Part shown: piece after piece, positions 8,711-17,291 of the stretch
Numbering within the stretch: the first letter of the stretch is position 1
Layout of the letters: every line of letters starts with the position of its first letter
Source: Site-B1 sp963722665
GTDB lineage: Bacteria > Bacteroidota > Bacteroidia > Flavobacteriales > Flavobacteriaceae
Length of the DNA: 36,019 nt
Direction: 5' to 3'
Assembly: GCA_963722665.1 (NCBI GenBank)
Contig: CAVRNW010000012.1
Coordinates: 1-36,019 of the forward strand
Notes under the pieces: generated by a model
The model's input: only the letters and a program-made list of their open reading frames with translations
Database searches by the model: none
What the model was told of the DNA's origin: nothing
Program-made: the position numbers and the translations under genes

Positions 8711-9487
8711 TTAATCAAATTCAATTTTATTAAGGATCAACCCGGAAGCCGGGGCAATATAATCCATTACCTCTTTGCTTTCTTTTAATAAGCTTCTTTC
8801 AATATACTCTAAAGTAATCTCGCCTCTACCCAGTTTAATCAAACCTCCCATCATTAATCTAATTTGATTTCGCATAAATCCCTTCCCTTGAATTTTTAGT
8901 AAATAGGTGTCTTCAGGGAAAAAATTAGCTGTAAATATGTCATTTTCTAATAATTCGCATAAAATGATTTTTCTATTGTATGTTCCATTATGAGTAGGCT
9001 TATAACAGTAGGTTTTAAAATTATGCCTGCCCTGAAACAATTTTGCGCCTTTCTTCATGATCTCAATATCCAGAGGCTCCAATATTGTAGTAAGCAATGG
9101 TGCGCAAAATGGATGGTTCTTGGTTCCTTGAGAAAATAAATACAAATATTCCTTGGTTTTTGAACTCTGAATTATATTAAAGTCAGCATCCACTTCTTTT
9201 ATAGATAAAGCCCTGATATCCTGTGGCAGATTTAAATTGAAATCAGCCATGAACAAAATAAAATCTTTGATGGGTTCCTCTATGAATAATTCAAAAGCAG
9301 CTTCATTAGCCGATACCATGGCATCTGTCCTTCCTGCCCCTAAAGTTTTGAATTTTGTCTTATCCAGAATAAATTTTAAAGTCCGGTCAATCATTAAATG
9401 CACGGTTTTTACATTCGGTTGTTTTTGCCAGCCGTGAAATCTGTATCCTAAAAACTGAATGGTTATGACGTAAAAGTATCGTGTCAC
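8711..9487 (-). CDS. truA: TruA-family tRNA pseudouridine synthase, divergent active-site loop
   Basis: The 258 residues cover the usual TruA length. The N-terminus reads FLGYRFHGWQKQPNVKTVH, as in TruA, and the catalytic Asp55 lies in GAGRTDAMVSA. Standard TruA has GRTDxGVHA, so Gly and His after the Asp are Met and Ser here. The C-terminal half keeps KGFMRNQIRLMMGGLIKLG, the RNA-binding/active-site part. Flavobacteria often carry a divergent paralogue of this kind; whether it modifies U38-40 of tRNA like TruA is uncertain. It leads a two-gene operon with the DUF2461 gene and is divergent from the gene at 9596. Confidence 0.82.
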   Translation of the reverse strand: MTRYFYVITIQFLGYRFHGWQKQPNVKTVHLMIDRTLKFILDKTKFKTLGAGRTDAMVSANEAAFELFIEEPIKDFILFMADFNLNLPQDIRALSIKEVDADFNIIQSSKTKEYLYLFSQGTKNHPFCAPLLTTILEPLDIEIMKKGAKLFQGRHNFKTYCYKPTHNGTYNRKIILCELLENDIFTANFFPEDTYLLKIQGKGFMRNQIRLMMGGLIKLGRGEITLEYIERSLLKESKEVMDYIAPASGLILNKIEFD

Positions 9488-9595
9488 TTGATAGATATCA
9501 AATTATTAATTTGGATAACAAGAACGCCAATTTATGCATTATTACAAAATATTTGTAAATTGTATACTTATTAACTAACTAAACTTTCAAATATC

Positions 9596-10030
9596 ATGGT
9601 AAATTCTTCAACTAAACCTCCTGTTTGGTTTTGGGTATTTAGTATTATTGCCTTATTGTGGAACCTGATGGGCGTCAATGCTTATTTGCAACAAGCTTAC
9701 AGAACTGATGCTTTCACTTCTATGTTAACTGCAGAACAATTAGATATGGTTAACAGTACGCCGGCATGGGCCACAGCTGCATTTGCTATTGCTGTGTTTG
9801 CGGGAGCATTAGGCTGTATTGCTTTATTATTAAAAAAAAGTTGGGCAAAATCTTTGTTTTTACTTTCTCTAATAGGAATAATTGTTCAAATGATCTATAA
9901 CTTATTTATTAGTAAAGCTTTGGAAGTTTACGGTCCTGGTGCTGTAGTAATGCCAATTTTAGTAATGTTAGTTGGTATTTTCCTTTTATGGTATTCTAAA
10001 AGATCGATAACAAAGGGCTGGATTAATTAA
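9596..10030 (+). CDS. four-helix inner-membrane protein, conserved in flavobacteria
   Basis: This 144-residue protein has four clear membrane segments: residues about 11-30 (FWVFSIIALLWNLMGVNAYL), 58-80 (ATAAFAIAVFAGALGCIALLL), 85-105 and 115-135. Relatives are sometimes labelled sugar transporter, but four helices and no substrate motif do not support that. ATG 9596 directly begins a well-conserved opening (PPVWFWVFSI). A hairpin with a GGCAT stem follows about 20 bp after the stop. It is a single gene. Confidence 0.8.
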   Translation: MVNSSTKPPVWFWVFSIIALLWNLMGVNAYLQQAYRTDAFTSMLTAEQLDMVNSTPAWATAAFAIAVFAGALGCIALLLKKSWAKSLFLLSLIGIIVQMIYNLFISKALEVYGPGAVVMPILVMLVGIFLLWYSKRSITKGWIN

Positions 10031-10052
10031 AAAGAAATATTTTGGATCAAAG

Positions 10053-10081
10053 AAAGGCATTAGATAATTTTTGATGCCTTT
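10053..10081 (+). terminator. likely terminator after the four-helix membrane protein gene
   Basis: aaaggcattag at 10053-10063 pairs with ttgatgccttt at 10071-10081 (11 bp including two G-U pairs, 7-base loop). The tail after it is only weakly T-rich, so termination strength is uncertain. Confidence 0.6.
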
Positions 10082-10162
10082 ACTTTAAAAAATACTGGTT
10101 TATTAATTCAAATTTCAATTACAAATTTCCTAACTTTAGTAGTCAATAATTAACACTTTCAC

Positions 10163-11080
10163 ATGAAAAACTTTTTGTTAGCTTTTTTTGTTTTTCTTAT
10201 CTACTCAATTTTCGGAATGTGGTATCATGCATGTGTCATAAAAGAATTGTGTAATGATGTAAGTGAAAATATAGAGCAGAATGTAGTTGTTGACCAAAAT
10301 AAGGTAACTCAGGAAGAAATTGATAAGCCAATTGTAAAATCAGATAATCCTGAGCCCTCCTTTGTCTATAAAAAAGGAGATCTGGAATTTAACTTCCCTG
10401 ATAATTTAGGCTTGAAGACTCTCAATAGTGAAGTTGCTTTTCCCGAAGGCTCTGAATCTTTTAAAAAATCCATATTTAATTTTTTAAATAAGCAACAGAA
10501 TAAAGAGTTAGTAATAACCGGTTTGTATAATACTGAGGAATCGAAAACTGACAACCAACTGGGAATAAAAAGAGCAACTTATATAAAAGAACTTTTGGTG
10601 GATTATGGAATTAACACCAACCGAATAACTGTTGATAGTAAAGAATCCGGTTTTAGCTTTGATTCCAATGGGATTTATAAAGGAGGGATTCTATTTAATT
10701 TTATAGATATTTCTGAAGAGAAATTGAAAACCATAGAAAGTGGGATTGAGAATAAAACATTGTATTCGGGATTTGGTTCTAAAGAATTTAGTGCAGATAA
10801 TACTCTGCAAGCCTATGCGTTGGAATTAAGGAATTATCTTGATAAATACCCTAATAAAACTGCCAGTATTGTAGGACACACCGATAGTGTTGGCGATGAA
10901 ATAGCCAACGATTGGTATGGCATGGAGCGCGCAAAGAATGTTAAACAATATCTTGAAAGTCAAGGTATCGACAATGATAGATTGATGGCTTCTTCCAAGG
11001 GAGAAACAGAACCTATTGAAAGTAATGCGACCCTTGAAGGTCGAAGAAAAAACAGAAGAATAGAAATTAAAATAAACTAA
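10163..11080 (+). CDS. inner-membrane-anchored protein with a degenerate and a canonical OmpA-like domain
   Basis: The 305-residue product opens with one hydrophobic segment (LLAFFVFLIYSIFGMWYH, residues about 4-22) without a lipobox, so it is probably a membrane anchor rather than a cleaved leader. Residues about 70-175 look like a worn OmpA-like fold (SEVAFPEGSESFKKSI, then RATYIKELLVDYGI). Residues about 200-305 are a full OmpA domain (IVGHTDSVGDEIAN, RAKNVKQYLESQGI, EGRRKNRRIEIKI). Two OmpA-like modules on an inner-membrane anchor suggest a periplasmic peptidoglycan-binding role. The next gene starts 22 bp downstream and encodes another anchored protein, so the two are probably made together. 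Confidence 0.82.
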   Translation: MKNFLLAFFVFLIYSIFGMWYHACVIKELCNDVSENIEQNVVVDQNKVTQEEIDKPIVKSDNPEPSFVYKKGDLEFNFPDNLGLKTLNSEVAFPEGSESFKKSIFNFLNKQQNKELVITGLYNTEESKTDNQLGIKRATYIKELLVDYGINTNRITVDSKESGFSFDSNGIYKGGILFNFIDISEEKLKTIESGIENKTLYSGFGSKEFSADNTLQAYALELRNYLDKYPNKTASIVGHTDSVGDEIANDWYGMERAKNVKQYLESQGIDNDRLMASSKGETEPIESNATLEGRRKNRRIEIKIN

Positions 11081-11102
11081 CTCATAAAATAGCTGAAAGA
11101 TC

Positions 11103-11636
11103 ATGTTTGAAAATTTAAACCCTTTGGATAAATCAACTGCCTGGATAGAGATTTTCCTGCTTTTATGCGGTGCTTTTTTAATTGGTTATTTCTTTGCAAG
11201 AGCCTATTTCAAAAGGAAGTTCCAAAATGATCTCATTGATTACGAAGAAGAGATTAAAAAATATAAAACCTTAAGCATGGAACATGCCAATTCTACGTTT
11301 ACAAGCGGAATTAAAGCCATTAAAACAAGAGATAGAAAAGGAGAACTTGCAACACCTAAGGAAGAGGAGTTAAGACCCGAGTTCGATCTTTCACCAAAAT
11401 TAAATTTAGAGAAATTAGGTAAAGGTTCTGAAGATAAAAAAGACGATCTGAAGCTTATAAGTGGAATTGGTCCCTTTATTGAGAAAAAATTAAATTCTAT
11501 AGGGATTTTAACCTTTTCTCAAATAAGTAAGTTGTCTGATCAAGATATTAAAGATGTCACGGAATCCATAAATTTTTTTCCGGGAAGGATCGAGCGAGAT
11601 AAATGGGTTGATCAGGCTAAGGACCTGATGAAGTAA
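11103..11636 (+). CDS. membrane-anchored protein with a C-terminal helix-hairpin-helix domain
   Basis: This 177-residue protein has a single membrane segment at residues about 16-33 (EIFLLLCGAFLIGYFFARAY), then a charged, probably coiled-coil region. The C-terminal about 65 residues form a helix-hairpin-helix-like module: DDLKLISGIGPFIEKKLNSI, with the GIGP turn typical of such folds, then GILTFSQISKLSDQDI. This module resembles the small domain found next to ribosomal protein L21 or in DUF4332-type proteins. It usually binds nucleic acid or protein; its role at the inner membrane is unknown. It follows the OmpA-like gene by 22 bp and is closed by a very strong terminator. Confidence 0.8.
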   Translation: MFENLNPLDKSTAWIEIFLLLCGAFLIGYFFARAYFKRKFQNDLIDYEEEIKKYKTLSMEHANSTFTSGIKAIKTRDRKGELATPKEEELRPEFDLSPKLNLEKLGKGSEDKKDDLKLISGIGPFIEKKLNSIGILTFSQISKLSDQDIKDVTESINFFPGRIERDKWVDQAKDLMK

Positions 11637-11638
11637 AA

Positions 11639-11676
11639 AAAAGAGGCATCAACGAAAGTTGATGCCTCTTTTAATT
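11639..11676. terminator. strong bidirectional terminator with GAAA tetraloop
   Basis: aaaagaggcatcaac at 11639-11653 is perfectly complementary to 11658-11672 around the tetraloop gaaa. A-rich and T-rich flanks on both sides let it work for the plus-strand gene ending at 11636 and for the minus-strand SPFH gene ending at 11688. Confidence 0.92.
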
Positions 11677-11687
11677 TGTTTTAACTA

Positions 11688-12500
11688 TTAATTGCCTAAT
11701 ATAATTGGCATTCCGGAATCGCCGGCACCAATTATAACAATCTTGCTGTTTGTTGATTCAGCCAATTTAGTCGTAGCCTCTATCCCTTTATCCTGTAAGA
11801 TCTTATCTGTTAAAGAAGCGCTTAATATTCTGTTTGCATCGGCCTTACCTTGAGCTTCAATAATTACTTTCTCAGCTTCTTTGGCTGCTGTAACAAGTCT
11901 GAATTCATATTCAAGTGATTCCTGCTCTTGTTTTAATTTACGTTCTATCGCATCTTTGATAGTATTAGGTAGCGTTACATCACGCACTAAGACTTCATTA
12001 AGCTGAACATATTGATTTTCTAAAATCTTTTTGGTTTCTTCATAAATTTCATCCTGAATTGCATCTCGTTTACTTGAATATAATTGTTCGGGTGTATATC
12101 TTCCTACAACACTTCTAGCCGCACTGCGAATTGATGGCATAATTACTCGTTGCAAATAATTTTGGCCAAGAGACTGATGTAAATTACCCAAGTCCTTATA
12201 AACAGGCTCATACCATGCTGAGGCATCGATTTGAATTTCTAATCCATTAGACGATAATACCTTCATTTTCTCAAAAAGTTCCTGTTGTCTTACTTCATAA
12301 ACAAATACCTTATTCCAAGGTGCTACAATATGAAAACCTTCTCCCATAGGAGGCTCATCAATAACAACACCTTCGCCAAAAGTCTTAAACAATACTCCGG
12401 CTTCCCCAGAGTCAATGGTTACAGCTGATTTAGATAATAGTATCACTAAAACAATAAAGCCAATAATTAAGGGTAAAGCAATCTTTGGTAATTTTTCCAT
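11688..12500 (-). CDS. prohibitin-like SPFH/Band 7 membrane protein
   Basis: The 270-residue protein has an N-terminal membrane segment (residues about 7-24, IALPLIIGFIVLVILLSK), then an SPFH domain (TIDSGEAGVLFKTFGEGV; GFHIVAPWNKVFVYEVRQQE; RSAARSVVGRYTPEQLYS) and a helical stretch (EYEFRLVTAAKEAEK, then EAQGKADANRI) typical of prohibitins. Such proteins form ring assemblies in the membrane that often hold proteases or organise membrane domains. It is the last gene of the fabG-VWA-SPFH operon, 10 bp after the VWA stop, and a terminator follows. Its partner here is not known. Confidence 0.9.
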   Translation of the reverse strand: MEKLPKIALPLIIGFIVLVILLSKSAVTIDSGEAGVLFKTFGEGVVIDEPPMGEGFHIVAPWNKVFVYEVRQQELFEKMKVLSSNGLEIQIDASAWYEPVYKDLGNLHQSLGQNYLQRVIMPSIRSAARSVVGRYTPEQLYSSKRDAIQDEIYEETKKILENQYVQLNEVLVRDVTLPNTIKDAIERKLKQEQESLEYEFRLVTAAKEAEKVIIEAQGKADANRILSASLTDKILQDKGIEATTKLAESTNSKIVIIGAGDSGMPIILGN

Positions 12501-12510
12501 AATATTTCTT

Positions 12511-14542
12511 TTAAATTAATCCGTTATATTTCCTTAAAAACCACTCTATTGTTAAACTTAGAATTATCAAAATGAGCAGTATTTTAAAATCAATCAAAGG
12601 TACTGTATTTTTATTACTTTTTTGAATGGTTTTATATCGATCATCATTCAATAAATCAGAAAATAAATTACTTGTAGCCTTAATAAAATAACTATTCCCT
12701 TTAGTATTAGTAGCGATACGCTTCAGTTTTGCTGTATTGGCATTTAAAAACTGCTGCTCCACGTTATATTCCAATATCTTGAAAGTACCGGATGTACTGA
12801 TGGGCTCATCACTAACCTTAACTACAAAAGAATAGTTAGAAGCCGGCAAACTGTTTAAATTTACATGATAGTTGTTCCTGTCAAAAACGAAAGGAAAAGT
12901 TCTGATCCCTCCGGTATCTTCATCTTTGATATCAATAATCAAATTACCATTTGAATTGACTTCATAATTTTTATTAAAATATTGTGCGGAAATAATGATA
13001 TCATCATTTCCGTAATAAAATGATTCATGATCTACTGACAGCCTGTTCTTTTTGTTATTGGAAGCAAGATATAGAACTAGCTTAGCCATAAAATTATCAA
13101 AACCCCGAAACGATTTCTCGTTCATAAAACTTTGAGCTCTCCATTTCCAAATGCCCTCTCCAAATAATATGGCTTCCCTTCTACTTCCAAATTCCAATAC
13201 TGATAAAAGAGGTTGTTCTGTTGCTATTCCGTTGACTGTTTTGAAAAGTATTGCTTCTGATCTGGTTTTAAACTCTATTGGTTCAAAAAAGGATGTTAAT
13301 GGCGGAAAAGATTGAAAATCCAGATCATTAACAATAAATGTATTGAAATTCGCATTCAAAACAGGCTGAAAGTCTTCTGTTAGATTTGAAGGTTTTTTAT
13401 AATATTTGTTTTGAATTGAATTTAAAAAGGACCAGTCTGTTTTTGATCCGGTTATTGTGAGAACATTTTTACCTAAATCTTTTAATTCATCGTAAATTGA
13501 TTTAAAGTAATTATTTGGCTGATACAATATAATCAATTGAAAATCATTTATTTTGTCTTTTATATCATTTGGTTTTAGGATAGTTACTGTGCGTTGTTCA
13601 TTGCTTTCAATACTTTTTTTTATTGCACCAATATCCGGATGCGTAATGTCGCTTATTAATGCAATATTTGATTTTTGATCTATAACTTCCACTCCAAAAT
13701 CTTTAATATTGTTGACCTTATTTTTTTCTATTGATAATGGAACGATCTCTGCCCTGTAACTCATGACTCCTACTGTATTCGCAGGGAGCGTAAAATTGAT
13801 GATTTGTGAATTTTCTTCTTTCGATAAAGTAATGGGTTTTCTAAAAACAGTCTGATTGCCTTTTCTAATGATAAAATCTGATTTCACAGGATCATTCCCA
13901 TTGTAATTTATTATTGCTTCAACAGGAAATTTATTCTTCAAATACGCATATCTGTTAACATTTATTTGTTCCAGTTTTAGATCAGAATATGTGATGGTAT
14001 CTCCCAAAATAATAGAATAAACGGGTTGATCGTAATCACTGGCGGTAAACTCATAATCATATCCGTAGGTTTGATTTCCATCAGTAATTAGTAAAGTTGG
14101 CGAAACAGAGTTTTTGTATATCTGATCTAAATTTGAAAAAACTTTGGACAGGTTGGTCCTGCTTTCATTAAATGCAATGGAGTCTGCACTTTTTAATTCG
14201 CTTCCGAAGCGTGTAGTATTCTATATTGAATTTGTCATTTAATCCCTGACTGCTTTTTATGCTTCCCAGTAAATTTTCAACATTTTTAACCTGTTCCAAA
14301 AATTTAACAGAGCTTGAATTATCTATGACAACAGCTAAGTTAGGTTTTTCATTATAATATTTAATTTTTTCAAACTTTGGATTTATCAAGAGAAGTAGAA
14401 CCGAAAAATATGTTACAAATCTCAAAAATGTAAACAGTAAATTAAGCTTGTTTAATTTTGATCTATATGCATATTGAAAAAGCGCTAGTAAAAGCGCTAT
14501 GATTCCAGATAAAACGATAAATAAAATGGTTTGTCCTTGCAT
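12511..14542 (-). CDS. VWA domain membrane protein, split by a 1-base frameshift
   Basis: Two frames make up one gene: 14542-14168 and an open frame that runs into 14007-12511. They join near 14206-14212, where removing one base turns YYTLRKR into YYTFGSELK and restores about 676 residues. The N-terminus has two membrane helices (residues about 6-26 and 36-54), then a von Willebrand A domain whose MIDAS motif is DNSSS (Asp74, Ser76, Ser78); LLITDGNQTYGYD follows in the restored frame. The large middle part should be periplasmic, and a third helix lies at the C-terminus (LLILIILSLTIEW). This layout matches a flavobacterial VWA family of unknown role. It starts 3 bp after the fabG stop and ends 10 bp before the SPFH start. 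Confidence 0.83.
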
Positions 14543-14545
14543 GAA

Positions 14546-15292
14546 TTAAGTTAACATTCCACCATCTACATGTATTGTTTGACCTGTGACGTAGGCTGAC
14601 AAATCGCTTGCCAAAAACACGCATACATTAGCCACATCTTCAGGAGTTCCTCCACGTTTAAGCGGTATTGCCGATCTCCAGGAATTAACGGTTGCTTCAT
14701 CCAGTTTTGCCGTCATTTCCGTTTCAATGAATCCCGGTGCGATGACATTGCTCCTAACATTTCTTGAACCCAACTCTAAGGCCACCGATTTTGAAAATCC
14801 GATAATACCTGCTTTTGAAGCAGCGTAATTGGTTTGACCTGCATTTCCTTTAACTCCTACTACAGAACTCATGTTGATGATAGATCCTTTTCGTTGTTTA
14901 AGCATGGTACGTTGTACTGCTTTGGTCATATTAAAAACAGATTTAAGATTGACTTCTATTACTGTGTCAAAATCTTCTTCACTAATACGCAATAACAAAT
15001 TATCCTTGGTAATTCCAGCATTGTTAACCAATATATCAATTGCTCCAAATTCTTTCACAACATCTTCTGCGAGTTGCTGCGCCTGATCAAAACTAGCTGC
15101 ATTACTTTTATATCCTTTAGCCTTAATTCCCAGGGCATTTAATTCCTTTTCCAGCGCATTTGCTGCTTCTACCGAAGAACTATAAGTAAAGGCCACGTTT
15201 GCTCCCTGTTCGGCAAACACTTTGGCTATTCCTTTTCCTATACCTCGACTGGCTCCTGTAATTATGGCTGTTTTTCCCTGTAATAACTTCAT
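14546..15292 (-). CDS. fabG: 3-oxoacyl-[acyl-carrier-protein] reductase FabG
   Basis: The gene encodes a 248-residue short-chain dehydrogenase with the NADP-binding TGASRGIG (12-19), NNAG near 90-93, and the catalytic Ser143, Tyr156, Lys160 (spacing as in E. coli FabG). The ending DGGM is typical. FabG reduces 3-oxoacyl-ACP to 3-hydroxyacyl-ACP with NADPH in fatty acid elongation. It is the first gene of a three-gene minus-strand operon with the VWA and SPFH genes, whose stops and starts are 3 and 10 bp apart. The upstream side (15293-15350) has only a partial -7 box, TATATTTA. Confidence 0.95.
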   Translation of the reverse strand: MKLLQGKTAIITGASRGIGKGIAKVFAEQGANVAFTYSSSVEAANALEKELNALGIKAKGYKSNAASFDQAQQLAEDVVKEFGAIDILVNNAGITKDNLLLRISEEDFDTVIEVNLKSVFNMTKAVQRTMLKQRKGSIINMSSVVGVKGNAGQTNYAASKAGIIGFSKSVALELGSRNVRSNVIAPGFIETEMTAKLDEATVNSWRSAIPLKRGGTPEDVANVCVFLASDLSAYVTGQTIHVDGGMLT

Positions 15293-15350
15293 TTCTATAA
15301 ATTGATGTATTTGTAATTGTAAATATAATAATAACTAATTTGCGACTCAT

Positions 15351-15379
15351 AAAAAAACCTCACAAATTTGTGAGGTTTT
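15351..15379 (-). terminator. terminator of the lipid A/sucD operon
   Basis: The 26-base palindrome 15354-15379 (aaaacctcacaaa and its complement) is perfect. On the minus strand it is followed by an unbroken T run down to 15351. It lies 20 bp after the sucD stop. Confidence 0.9.
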
Positions 15380-15398
15380 AATATAATAATCCGTTAAT

Positions 15399-16271
15399 TT
15401 ATTTCATTACTTCTGCTACTTTTTTACCTATTTCTGCCGGAGAATCTACTACATGGATTCCGCACTGTCGCATAATTTTCTTTTTTGCTTGTGCTGTATC
15501 ATCGCTACCACCTACTATTGCTCCTGCATGACCCATCGTTCTTCCCGCAGGTGCAGTTTCACCAGCTATAAATCCAACAATAGGCTTTTTACTTCCACTT
15601 GCTTTATACCAATTGGCTGCATCACCTTCAAGTTGTCCTCCTATTTCACCTATCATGACCACACATTTGGTTTCGGGATCATTAATTAATAATTCAACCG
15701 CTTCCTTTGTAGTAGTCCCTATTATAGGATCTCCACCAATACCAATAGCAGTCGTTATTCCAAGCCCTTGTTTAACGACTTGGTCTGCAGCTTCATAAGT
15801 CAAAGTTCCCGATTTAGAAACGATTCCCACTTTGCCTTTTTTAAATACAAAACCAGGCATTATACCCACCTTAGCTTCTCCAGGAGTAATCACCCCCGGA
15901 CAATTTGGTCCAACCAATCGGCAATCTTTATTCTTAATATAATCATAAGTCTTGATCATATCAGCTACAGGAATTCCTTCTGTAATTGCAATTATGACTT
16001 TAATACCTGCATTGGCGGCTTCCATGATCGCATCAGCAGCAAAAGCCGGCGGCACAAAAATAATAGACGTGTCTGCACCTACTTCGCGAACAGCATCTTC
16101 AACAGTATTAAAGACTGGTTTACCCAAGTGGGTCTGACCCCCTTTTCCCGGTGTCACTCCACCAACAACATTAGTCCCATAATCGATCATTTGACCTGCA
16201 TGAAAAGTACCTTCGCTTCCAGTGAAACCCTGAACTATAATTTTGGAATTTTTATTTACTAAAACACTCAT
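15399..16271 (-). CDS. sucD: succinyl-CoA ligase alpha subunit
   Basis: The 290-residue protein has the CoA-binding N-terminus (IIVQGFTGSEGTFHAGQMI; GVTPGKGG) and the active-site His near residue 247 in GRTMGHAGAIVGG, which is phosphorylated in the reaction of succinyl-CoA with ADP or GDP and phosphate. The length matches E. coli SucD. The beta subunit gene is not in this window, as is common in Bacteroidota. It is the last gene of the seven-gene minus-strand cluster, 59 bp after the lpxD-like gene, with a terminator behind it. Confidence 0.96.
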   Translation of the reverse strand: MSVLVNKNSKIIVQGFTGSEGTFHAGQMIDYGTNVVGGVTPGKGGQTHLGKPVFNTVEDAVREVGADTSIIFVPPAFAADAIMEAANAGIKVIIAITEGIPVADMIKTYDYIKNKDCRLVGPNCPGVITPGEAKVGIMPGFVFKKGKVGIVSKSGTLTYEAADQVVKQGLGITTAIGIGGDPIIGTTTKEAVELLINDPETKCVVMIGEIGGQLEGDAANWYKASGSKKPIVGFIAGETAPAGRTMGHAGAIVGGSDDTAQAKKKIMRQCGIHVVDSPAEIGKKVAEVMK

Positions 16272-16330
16272 CTGTGAATTTTTTTTTATTAATTAAATAC
16301 TTAACAAAAGTAATTTTTTGAACGTAGTTT

Positions 16331-17284
16331 TTAAAGGTTTTGCTCGTTATTTTTTTCTTTTAGTTGTTCGAGTAATTTCGGAATTTGTCGAATAGCCGCT
16401 AACTCCTTCAATTTTGCTCTTGATTCAACGGCAGGAGTACCCCAATAAGACTTATTTCCTTCAAGGGATTTACTTATTCCTGACTGTGCCATAATAATGG
16501 CTTTAGAACCAATAGTTATGCCGCTGGTACATCCAACCTGTCCCCAAATGGTTACTTCATCCTCAATTATTACACAACCTGCAATTCCTGTTTGTGAAGC
16601 TATTAGACATTTTCTTCCAATTACCGTATCATGTCCTATTTGTATTTGGTTATCAAGTTTGGTTCCCTCACCTATTGTGGTATCTCCCGTAACTCCCTTG
16701 TCAATGGTGCAAAGAGCCCCTATGTGAACATTATCTTTAATAATCACACGACCACCAGATTTTAATTGATCATATCCTTCCGGTCTGTTCTTATAATAAA
16801 AAGCACTAGCACCTAGAACTGTTCCGGCATGGATTTCAACCTTATTACCAATTACAGAATCATCATAAATACTAACATTACTATGAATAACACAATTATC
16901 CCCAATTACTACATTGTTGCCTATAAAGCAATTTGGTTGAATAACTGTATTTTTTCCAATTTTAGCAGAATCTGAAATTGAATTACCGGATGGCTGGAAT
17001 GGCTTAAAATGGTTAGTAAGCTTATTGAAATCGTTAAAAGGATCCTCACTTATCAAAAGGGCTTTACCTTTGGGACAATCCACAACTTTATTTATTAATA
17101 CTACAGTTGCCTTTGAGTTTAAAGCCTTGTCATAATATTTGGGATGATCGACAAAAACTATATCTCCATTTTCCACTACATGTATTTCATTCATTCCCAA
17201 AACAGGAAAATCATTGGAACCAATAAAATCGCAATTAATTAATTCAGCTATTTGTTTTAAGGAGTAAGGTTTAGGAAATTTCAC
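16331..17284 (-). CDS. second LpxD-like UDP-3-O-acylglucosamine N-acyltransferase
   Basis: This 317-residue left-handed beta-helix protein has many hexapeptide repeats (FIGNNVVIGDNCVIHSNVSI and onward) behind an LpxD-type N-terminal domain. The catalytic His region reads NQIQIGHDTVIG, equivalent to QIAHN in standard LpxD. It is shorter than the other LpxD at 20130-21173 and differs where UDP-GlcN binding would be (FYYKNRPEGYDQLKSGGRVI instead of FGFTPNEKGEYTKVPQIG). In many Bacteroidota this second lpxD-like gene sits between efp and sucD. It may have another acyl chain or sugar substrate. It starts 7 bp after the efp stop. Confidence 0.85.
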   Translation of the reverse strand: MKFPKPYSLKQIAELINCDFIGSNDFPVLGMNEIHVVENGDIVFVDHPKYYDKALNSKATVVLINKVVDCPKGKALLISEDPFNDFNKLTNHFKPFQPSGNSISDSAKIGKNTVIQPNCFIGNNVVIGDNCVIHSNVSIYDDSVIGNKVEIHAGTVLGASAFYYKNRPEGYDQLKSGGRVIIKDNVHIGALCTIDKGVTGDTTIGEGTKLDNQIQIGHDTVIGRKCLIASQTGIAGCVIIEDEVTIWGQVGCTSGITIGSKAIIMAQSGISKSLEGNKSYWGTPAVESRAKLKELAAIRQIPKLLEQLKEKNNEQNL

Positions 17285-17291
17285 AGGTAAC

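Noticed and set aside
15768..16262. A 164-codon plus-strand open frame opposite sucD
   Set aside because: sucD on the minus strand is a clear full-length enzyme with its active-site motif. The opposite frame has no family signal and is a shadow caused by codon bias.
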